Source of the DNA: Prorocentrum cordatum
Taxonomy: Eukaryota; Sar; Dinophyceae; Prorocentrales; Prorocentraceae
Assembly (NCBI GenBank): GCA_963575745.1
Contig: CAUYUJ010018709.1
Span: 1 to 48,500 of the forward strand
Direction of reading: 5' to 3'
Length of the DNA stretch: 48,500 bases
Part shown: one piece after another, positions 10,044 through 20,446 of the stretch
How the letters are laid out: each line of letters starts with the position of its first letter
Numbering within the stretch: the first letter of the stretch is position 1
Position numbers and translations under genes: made by a program
Notes under the pieces: model-generated
The model's input: only the letters and a program-made list of their open reading frames with translations
Databases searched by the model: none
Told to the model about the DNA's origin: nothing

Positions 10044-10776
10044 TGGCCCAGGCGGCCAAGGCGGACAATGTGGTAACTTACCTCGTAGAGCTCTTCGTTA
10101 TCGATGAGCTAGAGGAATTCCGGCGCGGGGTGGAGCTAGTTGGCCCAGCCGGCCGAGGCGGACAATGTGATAACTTTTGGGTGGTTTTGCGAAAATTTGA
10201 AAGATATTTGACCATTTATTTTGAAAAAGCAGATTTTTACGCCGAGCATTCGCATATGAACTCCTCTCTGACAGCAGCTCAGCTCTCTCGATGCATTTTT
10301 GCATGAGCTGACTTCCGGGAACTGAGCAAATATGAACATCGAAAAAATCAAATTTCAAGATTTTCGAAAAATCTCCATTTATTGATTACGTGTCGATTCT
10401 CTGGACTCTTACAGTGAGGGGAGCTCTACGAGGTTCCCGGCGGTGACCAGGTTGACGGTTCACCGCCGGCGCCATTTGGGTGGTTTTGCGAAAATTTGAA
10501 AGATATTTGACCATTTATTTTGAAAAAGCAGATTTTTACGCCGAGCATTGGCCTACGAACTCCTCTCTGACAGCAGCTCAGCTCTCTCGATGCATTTTTG
10601 CATGAGTTGACTTCCAGGAACTGAGCGAATATGAACGTCGAAAAAATCGAATTTCGAGATTTTTGAAAAATCTCCATGTTTTGATTCTGCGTCGATTCTC
10701 TGCACTCTTACTAGTGAGAGGAGCTCTACGAGGTTCCCGGCGGTGACCAGGTTGACGGTTCACCGCCGGCGCCAGT
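10044..10776 (+). mobile_element. B1 host interrupted by another B1
   Basis: Left piece 10044-10079 ends GGTAACTT and right piece 10476-10776 begins TTGGGTGG; together they restore the normal B sequence. The host cap is 10737-10769. The copy nested between the pieces is 10080-10475. A naive reading would call this a 300-bp tandem duplication. Confidence 0.85.
10080..10475 (+). mobile_element. B1 element, complete, nested in B1
   Basis: 396 bp. ACCTCGTAGAGCTC start, B1 body, inverted arm, cap hairpin 10437-10469, tail CCAT (G lost). The host resumes at the next base. Confidence 0.88.
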
Positions 10777-12192
10777 AGAGCTCTTCGGCATCGATGAGCT
10801 AGAGGAATTCCGGCGCAGTTAGTCGACCCGGCCAGAAAGAACAAAGTGGTAACTTTTGGGTGGTTTTGCAATTAACTCGTAGAGCTTCCCTTAGCTAGTT
10901 ATGGCTGGAAGCTAAGAGTAATTCCGGCGCGCTGGAGAGCTAGTTGGCAAGAAAAATCTCGACGGACCTTTTGGTGACTTTTGGTCGGTTGCAAATTATG
11001 TTCTCGAAATTTGACAATTCGTTAGAGCCCTAGTGTTTTTTCCCGTGATGTTCGATCTTATTCCCGCTCGCCATCTTCATCTCAGCTCGATCGGGTCACT
11101 TTGAAGGCTAAAAAGCACTCTGGCGGGAACGGCCGTTTCGAGTCATTTTGATATGCGCTGTCGCTATTTTGTACTTAACTCGAGCGGGCAGCTACAGAGC
11201 TTGTAAGCACAGCTATCGCACCCAGAATCATCAGGCGCGTTCGCCTGTTGAATCCATAGATCTGAACTCGGTCTACTAGCCGAGCTAGGTGCGCAAAGCT
11301 ATTCGTATTATTCGAGTCAACTTGATATGCGTTGTCGCTATTTTCTACTTAACTCGAGCTGTAGGGCAGCTACAGTGCCGGTAAGCACGTCTATCGCACG
11401 CAGAATGACGAGGCGCGGTCGCCTGCTGAATTGATAGGTCTGAACTCGGTCTGCTAGCCGAGCTAGGTGCGCAAAGCTATTCGTATCATTCGAGTCAACT
11501 TGATACGCGTTGTCGGTATTTTCTACAAAACTCGAGCTGTAGGGCAGCTACAGTGCTGGTAAGCACACCTATCGCACTCAGAATCATCAGGCACGTTCGC
11601 CTGTTGAATCCAGAGCTCTGAACTCGGTCTGCTGCGCGACCAAGAATCACGAAACTGTTCGTATTCTTTCAGTCATCTTGAGAGCTACTGTCGGCGTTCT
11701 GCACTTAGCTCGGGCTGTAGGGGGGGGTATCACAGGAATCGATTCGGAGACATCAGACGCCTCGTCTGCTGCATTCAGAGGTCCGAGCTCAGTCTGATAC
11801 TCGAGTTGGGCTAAAAAACTATTCGTTCTCTGCAATTTTCTTCGACATTATATGTTGTCAGGAAGCTCTGAGTCCCCCGGCGGTAACAAAGGTTGACGGT
11901 TTACCGCCGGCGCCCAGTTTTTGAAAGATATTTGACAATTCATTTTACGAAATCAGATTTAAACTCCGAGCATTGACATATTAACTTTATCCCCTGAGCA
12001 GCTCAGCCTTGTAGAACCATTTTTAATACCAGCTCACTTGGAGGAACCGACTTCATGTTAACTCCGAAAAATCTTAACTTCAAGTTCTTAAGCTCCCAGA
12101 AGCTCTCGCTTATTCTGAGCGCTCTTATGGATGCAAGGAGCTCTACGAGATTCCCGGCGGTGACCAGGTTGACGGTTCACCGCCGGCGCCAT
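10777..12192 (+). mobile_element. B4 host interrupted by an A element
   Basis: Left piece 10777-10873 (from AGAGCTCTTCGGC to TTTTGCAATT) and right piece 11919-12192 (from TTTTGAAAGAT) rejoin to a B body of about 371 bp missing only the first few bases. Cap 12154-12186. The body is B4 type (CCTGAGCAGCTCAGCC). Confidence 0.85.
10874..11918 (+). mobile_element. A element, complete, short array
   Basis: 1045 bp with AACTCGTAGAGCTTCC start, alpha monomers, one beta/gamma terminal unit, and cap 11877-11910. The 3' arm has lost two bases (GGAAGCTCTGAGT). It is nested in B4 after GCAATT. Confidence 0.87.
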
Positions 12193-13102
12193 TCCAGCGC
12201 ACTGGAGAGCTAGTTGGCTCGAAATAAAAGAACTGAATTGTTCAAACGTTTGATCGATTGAAAATTTGTGCTCTAGTATTTTTTCCCGTGATATTCGATC
12301 TTATTCCCGCTCGCCATCTCGATCTCAGCTCGATCGGGTATTTTTCCTGCCAAAAGCACACTGACGGGATTGACCGTTTCGAGTCATCTTGATACGCGTT
12401 GTCGATATTATGTACTTAACTCGAGCTGTAGGACAGCTACAGAGCTGATAAGCACATCTATCGAATTCAGAATTATCAGACGCGCTCGCCGGTTTTCTGT
12501 ACTTAACTCGAGCTGTAGGGCAAGTACAGGGCTCAGTTTGACAGAAATCGATCGTACATCATTCGTCGTTCGTCTATTGAACCAAGAGCTCTGAACTCGG
12601 CCTGCTCTTGAGCTAGATTTGCGAAACTATTCGTATTATCCGAATGATCTTGATCTCGATGTTCTGCACTCAACTCGTGCTGGGCAGGGCTATAGTGCTG
12701 CGGGTCACAGATATCGATTTGCACACATCAGGCGCGTCTGCCCGTCGATTCCAGAGCTTGTTCAAACTATGTTCGCGAAACTATTATGTTATTCGAGTCG
12801 ATACTGTCGGTTGTCTGCACTTAACTCGGGCTGTAGGGGGCTGCAGAGCTGGGAATTACATGAGTGGATTTGCAGACATCAGACGCGCCCGTCTGTCGCA
12901 TTCAGAGGTCTGAACTAGGTTTGATACTCGAACTAATTTGCGAAAGTGTTTCTTTTTTGTCAGAGTCATCGTGAGAGGTGTGAAATCGCTTCGGCTGAAA
13001 ACCTGACCGTCCTTTGGTGTTTTTTGCACACTATATACTGTTAGGAAGCTCTACGAAGCCCCGGCGGTTCCAAAGGTGGACGGTTTACCGCCGGCGCCCA
13101 GT
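12193..13102 (+). mobile_element. A element, right part, eroded cap
   Basis: It resumes at AAT^TCCAGCGC in the A head. The array is shortened and diverged. Cap 13061-13094 keeps only 8 bp of stem (CCGGCGGT with ACCGCCGG), and its loop reads GGTGGACGGT instead of GGTTGACGGT. Confidence 0.75.
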
Positions 13103-13353
13103 TAAACTTAACTCGGGCTGTTGTGGGCTACACTCGATTTGGAGGTGCTGTCGGTGTTCTGGACTGAAATCGGGCTGAAGGGGGGCTGCAGGGCTGGTAA
13201 TGACAGGAGTCGATGTGCAGACATCAGACCTGTCGCATTCAGAGAAAAAATGTTTACTATAAGACAGAATATTGGTAAGTGCTGTCGGTTTTCAAAGCTT
13301 AAGTCGAGATAGAAAGCTCTACGAGTCTCCCGGCGGTAACCAAGGCGCCCAGT
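13103..13353 (+). repeat. A element remnant with half a cap
   Basis: Beta-like monomer, then the alternative terminal monomer (TTTACTATAAGACAGAAT, CAACTTAAGTCGAG class). The left stem arm CCGGCGGTAA is at 13330-13339, but part of the loop and the right arm are gone; CCAAGG runs straight into CGCCCAGT. The AGT boundary survives. Confidence 0.75.
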
Positions 13354-14492
13354 AATTCCGGGGCGCTGGAGAGCTAGTTGACAAGAAACATCTCGACAGA
13401 CCTTTTGGTGACTTTTGGTAGGTTGAAAATTTTGTTCTCGAAATTCAACAATTCGTTAGAGCTCTAGTATTCTTTCCCGTGGTATTCGATTTCATTTCCG
13501 CTCGCTATCTTGATCTCAGCTCGGTCGGGTGCCTTTTACTGCCAAAAGCACTCCTGCGGGATCGGCCGTTTCGGGTCATCTTGATACGCGGTGTCGGTTT
13601 TCTCAAGATAACTCGAGCTTCAGGACAGCTACAGAGCTGGTGAGCACAGCTAATAGAATGATCAGCCGGCCTGTCCAACCCAGGAGGTCTGAACTCGGTC
13701 TGCTAGCCGAGCTATTCGTATTATTCGAGTCATCTTGACATACGCTCTCGGTTTTCTGTACTTTACTCGAGCTACAGCACAGATACAGAGCTGAAACGTA
13801 CAGAATGCGATTCAGAGTCATCAGTACCTGTTGTCTGTTGAATCCAGAGCTCTGAACTCGGTCTGCTGCAGAATCTAGAATCGCCAAACTATTCGTATTG
13901 TTCGAGTCATCTTGAGAGATGCTGTCGGTTCTCTGCACTCAACTCGGGCTGTAGGGGGGCTGCATGGCTGGTAATTACTGGAATCGATTCAGAACATCAG
14001 ACGCGTCCGCCTTCCGAATCCAGAGCTCCGAACTCTGTCCGCTGCACGAACTAGGTCCGCAAAACTATTCGTATTCTTCAAGTCATGTTGAGAGGTGCTG
14101 TCGGTTTCCTGCACTTCACTCGGGCTGTAGGGAGGCTGCAGGCCTGGTAATCACAGGAATCGATTCAGAGACATCAGACGAGCCCGCCTGTGGCATGCAG
14201 AGGTCTGATCTTGGTGTGATACTCGAGCTAGATTTGCAAACTATTCGTATTGTTCGAGTCATCTTGAGAGGTGCTGTCGATTTACGCACGAAACTCGGGC
14301 TGTCGGAGAGCTACAGAGCTCGTACAGAAGACCATCTAGAAGCATAGGAGGCGCTCGGCTGTTGCATCCGAGAGGTTTGAAATTGCTTGGGCTGAAAAAC
14401 TATTTTTTCAGTGTATTTACATTATTTTGTCAGGAAGCTCTACGAGTCTCCCGGCGGTAAGAGCGGTTGACGGCTTACCGCCGGCGCCCAGT
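13354..14492 (+). mobile_element. A element, right part
   Basis: It resumes at GAGT^AATTCCGG. Head, alpha, delta and beta monomers, then gamma. Cap 14451-14484 has an intact 10-bp stem and a loop change (GGTTGACGGC). It ends CCCAGT. Confidence 0.82.
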
Positions 14493-15311
14493 CTCGACAG
14501 ACTTTTTGCTGACTTTTGGTCGGTTGAACATTTTGTTCTTAAAATTTGAACCTTCGATTTTGTTCTCGGAATTCCTCAATTCGTTTAAGATCTTGTATTT
14601 TTTCCCATGATATTTGATCTTATTTCCGCTCGCCATCTCGATCTCAGCTCGATCGGGTAGTTTTTATTGCCAAACAGCAGGCAGGCGGGATCAGCCGTTT
14701 CGATTTATCTTGATAGGCGGTGACGGTTTCCTCAAGATAACTCGAGCTTCAGGACAGCTACAGAGCTGGTAAGCTCTTGGTTTTCTGTAATTAACTCGAG
14801 CTACAGGACAGCTAAATAGCTGATACGTATAGAATCCGATTCAGAATCATCAGTGGCCATTGTCCGTTGAACCCAGAGCTCTAAACTCGGTCTGCTGCCC
14901 GATCTAGAATCGCGAAACTATTCGTATTGTTCGAGTCGCTTCCGAGATGCTGTCGTTCTCTGGTAATCACTGGAATCGATTCGGAGACATCAGGCGCGTC
15001 CATCTGTCGCACCCAGAGCTCCGAACTCTGTCTGCTGACCAAAGTAGGTCCGCAAAAGTATTCGTATTCCTCGAGTCATCCTGAGAGGTGCTGTCGGTTC
15101 CCTGCACTTAACTCGGGCCGTAGGGGGGGCTGCAGGGCTGGTAATCACAGGAATCGATTCAGAGACATCAGACGCGTCCGCCTGTTTGTTGCATGCAGGA
15201 GAGATCTGAAATTGCTTGGGCTGAAACACTATTTTTCTCTGCAATTTTTTCCGACATTATATGTTGTCAGGAAGCTCTACGAGTCCCCCGGCGGTAAGAA
15301 AGGTTGACGGT
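14493..15311 (+). repeat. A element cut inside its cap at an inversion
   Basis: It resumes at AAAAT^CTCGACAG. The array is compressed by internal deletions. The cap starts with the left arm 15288-15297 and the loop through GGTTGACGGT, then stops at 15311; the next base belongs to an A element on the opposite strand. Confidence 0.82.
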
Positions 15312-16122
15312 GCAGCTCTCAGGATGACTCGAATCATACAATAGTTTCGCGGACCTAGTTCGAGCAGCAGACCGAGTTCCGAGCTCTGGGTTCGACAGAC
15401 GGACGCGCCTGATGTCTCCAAAGCGATTTCTGTGACCAGCAGCACTGTAGCCCTCGCCTTGCACGAGTTAAGTGCAGAAAACCGAGAGCACTTCTCAAGA
15501 TGACTCGAACAATACGAATAGTTTCGCAAACCTAGCTCAGGCAGCAGGCCGAGTTCAGAGATCTCGATTGAACAGACGAACGCGCCTGATGATTCCCAAT
15601 CGATTTCTGTGACTATGAGCTCTGTATCTGCCCTACAGCTCGAGTTAAGTACAGAAAACCGAGAGCGTCTGCTACGATGGGTCGAATAATACGAATAGGT
15701 TGGCGGACCTAGCTCGGCCAGCAGACCGAGTTCAGATCTGGATCCAACAGGCGAACGCGCCTAATCATTCTGGATCGATTAGCTGTGCTTACCAGCTCTG
15801 TAGCTGTCCTGAAGCTCGAGTTATCTTGAGAAAACCGACAGCGCGTATCTCGAAACGGCCGATCCCGCCGGAGTGCTTTTTGGCAGTGAAAGGTACCCGA
15901 TCGAGCTGAGATCAAGATGGCGAGCGGAAATAAGATCGAATACCACGGGAAAAAATACTAGAGCTCTAACGAATGGTTGAATTTCGAGAACAAAATTTTC
16001 AACCGACCAAAAGTCACCAAAAGGTTCGTCGAGATTTTCCTTGCCAACGAGCTCTCCAGCGCCCCGGAATTACTCTTAATTAAGCTTCCAGCAAAAACTT
16101 GCTAAGGGAAGCTCTACGAGTT
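15312..16122 (-). mobile_element. A element, inverted, 3' truncated
   Basis: Read on the minus strand from 16122 it has a full A head (AACTCGTAGAGCTTCCC), the GATCGGGT block, alpha, delta-like and beta monomers, and ends in a beta monomer at the junction. It lacks gamma, the 3' arm and the cap. Confidence 0.85.
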
Positions 16123-16545
16123 ACTTGCTGGGGGAAGCTCTACGAGTTACTAGCTCCACCCCGCGCCGGAATTCCTCTAGCTCATTGATAACGAAGAGCT
16201 TTACGAGGTATAACTTGCTAAAGGAAGCTCTACGAGTTACTAGCTCCACCCCGCGCCGGAATTCCTCTAGCTCATCGATGCCGAAGAGCTCCACGAGGTA
16301 CTAGCTCATCCCGCGCCGGAATTCTTCTAGCTCATCGATGCTGAAGGGCTTTGCGAGGTAGAACGAAGAGCTCTACAAGGTAAGCTGAAGATCTCTGCGA
16401 GGTACAACTTCCTCAGGGAAGCTCTTCGATCGATAACGACGAGCTCTACAAGGTATTACTCTTAAGCTTCCGGCAACTAGCTCCGGGAAGCTCTACGAGT
16501 TCCCAGCTAAGGGAAGCTTTACGAGTACGTGCCCAAGATGCATCA
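16123..16545 (-). repeat. Stack of about eleven element heads (5' halves only)
   Basis: On the minus strand, A and B starts follow one another: boundaries at about 16148, 16209, 16238, 16299, 16359, 16381, 16403, 16454 and 16501, plus a last scrap to 16526. Most heads stop after a T (for example AAGT, TTAT, AGT, TTCT, AGCTT, TTGT, AAT). B heads run the full 60-61 bp or are cut to about 22 bp. 16527-16545 is unassigned. Confidence 0.75.
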
Positions 16546-16883
16546 CTTGGTAGCGTCCTCTTGGTAGCGTCCAAAACCCGGAGAGCAAAGGGCACACACG
16601 CCAGTAACCTTTCCTGGCGAGCTGTCAGACTCTTTCGTAAAGCTCTTCTGGCGCTCTGGGGAGCGCCCCTGCCGCGCTGTTGAAGCGCTGCCAGAAATGT
16701 TCCATGCGTGCCTGCACGCGTGTAGGCACGCGTGGAAGCTTGCCGGAAACTCTCCCGGACACGTGGCCGGCTCTGGCGAGGCGCTGCGGGGGACGTGGAC
16801 CGCCGTGGAGGAGCTCCTGGCGGGCGCAACCACCGTCCGGCTTCTAATTTTAAACCCTCTAGCTCTCAGCGAGCTCCCCGGGA
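16546..16883 (-). mobile_element. C element, inverted, full length
   Basis: A 13-bp scrap of a C end (16546-16558) is followed by a complete C copy, 16560-16883, about 325 bp. On the minus strand it runs from TCCCGGGGAGCTC to GGACGCTACCAAG. The central palindrome lies around 16700-16735. Base composition is strongly GC-rich compared with A and B. Confidence 0.82.
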
Positions 16884-17166
16884 AAAACCTGGAGAGCGAA
16901 GAGGCCCTCGGGGGCAGGAAATCTTTCCTAGAGAGCTCTGCGGGGCATCCTTGCAGCGCTTCTGAAGCGCTGCCAGGAACGCTTTCACGCGTGCCTGCAC
17001 GCGTGCTGGCACACGTTGACGCGCGTTGGAAGCGCTCCCGAACCCGCTGCCGGGCCCGGCAACCTCTCCGGGGATCGTGCACCGGCGGAGATGGGCTGCT
17101 CGCGGGCACCACCACCGTCCGGCTTCTAATCTAAAACCCTCTAGCTCTCAGAGAGTTCTTCGGGAA
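16884..17166 (-). repeat. C element, inverted, 3' end shortened
   Basis: It contains the C body with the ACGCGTGCCTGCACGCGTGC palindrome arm and the AGCGCTT hairpin, but lacks the terminal GGACGCTACCAAGT. It is directly adjacent to the previous copy. Confidence 0.75.
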
Positions 17167-17460
17167 TCTACGCTTGAGCGTCCCAAACCAAGAGAGCGAA
17201 GAGACCGTCGGGGAGAGGAAATCTTTCCTTGAGAGCTCCGGGGGCCCCCCTGCAGCGCTTCCGAAGCGCTGCCAGGATCGCTTCCACGCGGGCCTGCACG
17301 CGCGCGGGCACACATGGACGGAGCCCCCGAACCAGCTGCCGGGACGAGCGAGGCGCTGCGGCGGACGTGGACCGCCGTGGAGAAGCTCCTGGCGGGCACC
17401 ACCACCGTCCGGCTTTTAATCTAAAACCCTCTGGCTCTCAGAGAGCTCTCTCTCCCGGAA
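17167..17460 (-). repeat. C element, inverted
   Basis: Another C copy whose distal end is altered (a GGGACGCTC-like end). The head at 17430-17460 has the nested AGAGAGCTCTCTCTC palindrome. Confidence 0.72.
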
Positions 17461-17698
17461 TGACGAAGAGCTTTACGAGGTACCTCTGGGGGGCCACCCA
17501 GAAGCGCTTCTCAAGCGCTGCCAGGCGCGCTTCCATGCGTGCCTGCGCGCGTGCAGGCACGCGTGGACGCGTGCCAGAACCTCTCCCGGACGTGCTGCCG
17601 GGTCATACGAACTTCTGCGGGGTTTCTGGACCGGCGAAGATGGGCCGCTGGCAGGCACCGACACCGTACCCTATAGCTCTCGGAGAGCTCTCCGGGAA
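17461..17698 (-). repeat. C element, inverted, truncated, with B-head scrap
   Basis: 17461-17481 is the inverted first ~21 bases of a B head. 17482-17698 is a C copy missing its 3' tail, with a diverged middle (CGAACTTCTGCGGGG). Confidence 0.65.
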
Positions 17699-17758
17699 TG
17701 TTGAGCTTCGGTGTGGTCTTATTCCCGGAGAGCTCGCTGAGAGCTATAGGGTTTCAGA
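17699..17758 (+). repeat. Short forward C 5' end
   Basis: 17722-17758 is the first ~37 bp of a forward C element (TTCCCGGAGAGCTCGCTG), abruptly joined to an inverted C copy. 17699-17721 is unassigned. Confidence 0.65.
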
Positions 17759-18082
17759 TTGGTAGCGTCCAAAACCCGGAGAAACCGGAGAGCGAAAGCA
17801 ACGCACACCGGAAAGCTTTCCTGGCAAGTCGTTGGACGCTCTCGCGATGCTTTTCTGGAGCCCCCCTGCAGCGCTTCTGAAGCGCTGCCAGGAACGCTTC
17901 CACGCGAGCGTTCACGCGTGCAGGCACGCGTGGTCGCTTGCCAGGCTTTCCCGGACGGGCTGCGAGGTTTTACAGGTCGCTGCGGGGGTCCCCGGGACCG
18001 GCGGACATGGGCTGCTGGCAGGCACCACCACCGTCCGGCTTCTAATCTAAAACCCTCTAGCTCTCAGAGAGCTCTCCGGGAA
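17759..18082 (-). mobile_element. C element, inverted, full length
   Basis: About 324 bp, minus strand from TTCCCGGAGAGCTC to GGACGCTACCAAT, with an extra GAGAAACCG inside the tail. It is head-to-head with the next forward C copy, forming a large inverted repeat centred near 18082. Confidence 0.8.
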
Positions 18083-18784
18083 TTAGAAGCCGGACGGTGG
18101 TGGCGCCTGCCAGGAGCTCCTCCACGGCGGCTCACGTTCCTCGCAGCGACTCGCCCGTCCCGGCAGCCCGTCCGGGAGCGCTTCCGGCAAGCGTCCACGC
18201 GTGCCTGCACGCGTGCCTGCACGCGTGCAGGCCCGCGTGGAAGCGTTCCTGGCAGCGCTTCAGAAGCCCTGCAGGGGGGCCCCCGAGCTCCAGATGGGCT
18301 TCACGAGAGCGCCCGAGGGCTCGCTAGGAAAGCGTTCCGGTGTACCTCGTAGAGCTCCTCGTTATCGATGAGCTAAGAGGAATTCCGGCGCGGGGTGGAG
18401 CTAGTTGGTCGACCCGGTGACAAAAGAAATTGTGGTAACTTTGGGTCGGTTGTGGTAGAATTTGAAAGATATTTGACATTTCATTTTGAGAAACCAGATT
18501 TTTCGCACCTGTAGTGGGTTATGCCGTGTCTGCCAGTGAAATTCCCAGGTCCGTAGGTGCAGTATTACTATCAAAACATTTCGGGGAAACGACTTTGGAT
18601 GAAAACCGAAAAATCGTCATTTTTGATTTTTTTCGGCTCTCGCTTCAGAAGCTTGCTATACGTGTCCGAGGAGCGCTGCGCAAGAAAAGAACTCTACGAG
18701 GTGCCCAGCGGTAACCTGATTGACGGTTTACCGCCGGATCCCAGTATATTCACTTTGCTCTCCCGGTTTTGGACGCTACCAAGT
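18083..18784 (+). mobile_element. C host interrupted by a B2 element
   Basis: Left piece 18083-18343 ends TTCCGGTGT; right piece 18746-18784 begins ATATTCACTTTGCTC and ends GCTACCAAGT. In intact C copies GGTGT is followed by GTGTTCTCTTTGCTC, so the pieces belong together. The first bases of C are missing at the head-to-head join. Confidence 0.78.
18344..18745 (+). mobile_element. B2 element, complete, nested in C
   Basis: 402 bp. ACCTCGTAGAGCTC start, B2 body (GTAGTGGGTTATGCC, then AGTATTACTATC), and an arm altered to AACTCTACGAGGT. Cap 18705-18737 has GTAA/TTAC ends and one A-C mismatch. It ends TCCCAGT. Confidence 0.85.
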
Positions 18785-18821
18785 TGAGAATCCTGTCGGC
18801 AATGAAGCCGTCTTCCAATTT
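18785..18821 (+). other. Unassigned short spacer
   Basis: About 37 bp (TGAGAATCCTGTCGGCAATG and onward) between two C elements. I do not find it elsewhere in the window. Confidence 0.4.
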
Positions 18822-19090
18822 TCCCTGAAAGCTCTCTGAGAGCCGAAGGGTTTTAGATTGGAAGCCGGACGCTGGGTGGTCCTGCCATCAGCTCCTCCAT
18901 GGCGGTCCAGGGTCCTCGCAGCATTTCGCCCGGGGTCCCACCTGGTCCGGGAGCGCTTCTGGCACGCGTCCACGCGTGCCTGCACGCGTTGCAGGCCCGC
19001 GTGGAAGCGTTCCTGGCAACGCTTTCGAGCCGCTTCAAGGGAGCTCCCCAGAGCTCTCAAGGAAAGATTTCCCGTCCCCGAGGGTCTCTT
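18822..19090 (+). repeat. C element, forward, interrupted in its tail
   Basis: Diverged C head (TCCCTGAAAGCTCTCTGAGAGC), body and palindrome, then GGGTCTCTT, where a B head starts. Intact C copies continue CGCTCTCCGGG at this point. Confidence 0.72.
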
Positions 19091-19150
19091 ACCTCGCAGA
19101 GCTCTTCGGCAACGATGAGCTAGAGGACTTCCGGCGCGGGTGAAGCTAGT
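19091..19150 (+). repeat. B head, left half
   Basis: 60 bp from ACCTCGCAGAGCTC to GAAGCTAGT, ending at the usual AGT^ site. The next B head follows directly. Confidence 0.75.
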
Positions 19151-20446
19151 ACATCGTAGAGCTCTTCGGCACCGATGAGCCAGAGGAATTCCGGCGCGGG
19201 GTGGAGCTAGTAACTCGTAGAGCTTCCCTTAGCAAGTTATTGCTGGAAGCTTAAGAGTAATTCCGGGGCGCTGGAGAGCTAGTTGGCAAGAAAAATCTCG
19301 ACGGACCTTTTGGTGACTTTTGGTCGGTTGAAAATTTTGTTCTCGAAATTCAACCATTCGTTAGAGCTCTAGTATTTTTTCCCGTGATATTCGATCTTAT
19401 TCCCGCTCGCCATCTTGATCTCAGCTCGATCGGGTACCTTTTACTGCCAAAAAACACACGGGCGGGATCGGCCGTTTCGAGTCGTCTTGATACGCGTTGT
19501 CGGTTTTCTCAAGATAACTCGAGCTTCAGGACAGCTACAGAGGTGGTGAGCACAGCTAATCGATCCAGAATGATCAGCCGCGTTCGCCTGTCCAACCCAG
19601 GAGGTCTGAACTCGGTCTGCTAGCCGAGCTAGGTCCGCAAACCTATTGGTATTGTTCGAGTCATCTTGACAGACGCTCTCGGTTTTCTGTACTTAACTCG
19701 AGCTACAGGACAGCTACAGAGCTGATGTGTACAGAATCTGATTCAGAATCATCATTCGCGTTTGTCTGTCCAATCCAGAGCTCTGAACTCGGTCTGTTGC
19801 CCGATCTAGAATCGCGAAACTATTCGTATTGTTCGAGTCATCTTGAGAGATGCTGTCGGTTCTCTGCACTTAACTCGGGCTGTAGGGGGGCTGCATGGCT
19901 GGTAATGACAGGAATCGATTCGGAGACATGAGGCGCGTCCGCCTTTCGAATCCAGAGCTCCGAACTCTGTCTGCTGCTCGAAGTAGGTCCGCGAAACTAT
20001 TCGTATTGTTCGAGTTATCCTGAGAGGTGCTGTGTGTTTCCTGCACTTAACTCGGGCTGTAGGGGGGGCTGCAGGGCTGGTAATCACAGGAATCGATTCA
20101 GAGACATCAGACGCGTCCGCCTGTCGCATCAGAGGTCTGAACTCGGTCTGATACTCGAGCTAGGTTTGCCAAACTATTCGTATTGTTCGAGTCATCTTGA
20201 GAGGTGCTGTCGATTTACACACGTAACTCAGGCTGTAGGAGAGCTACAGAGCTTGTACAGAAGACTATCCAGAAGCATCGGGGGCGTTCGGCTGTTGCAT
20301 CCGAGAGGTCTGAAATTGTTTGGGCTGAAAACTATTTTGTCGACATTATATGTTGTCAGGAAGCTCTACGAGTCCCCCGGCGGTAACAAAGGTTGACTGT
20401 TTATCGCCGGCGCCCAGTTGGCCGACCCGACCAGAAAGGACAATGT
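19151..20446 (+). repeat. B host interrupted by A and then by C
   Basis: Head 19151-19211 ends GGAGCTAGT. After the nested A element it resumes at 20419 with TGGCCGACCCGACC and stops at 20446 (ACAATGT), where a C element starts. Confidence 0.78.
19212..20418 (+). mobile_element. A element, complete, nested in B
   Basis: 1207 bp. Head hairpin (AGCTTCC CTT AGCAA / TTGCT GGAAGCT), alpha, delta, two betas, gamma. Cap 20377-20410 has one right-arm change (TTATCGCCGG) and a loop change (GGTTGACTGT). Near-duplicate of 21027-22249. Confidence 0.87.

Noticed and set aside
10180-10776. 300-bp tandem duplication of B1
   Set aside because: Better explained by one B1 inserted in another, since the first piece (10044-10079) and the last (10476-10776) rejoin at GGTAACTT^TTGGG.
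16543-18352. Overlapping open frames of 100-197 codons on both strands
   Set aside because: They coincide exactly with the C cluster and break at C boundaries; there is no conserved start context and no domain.
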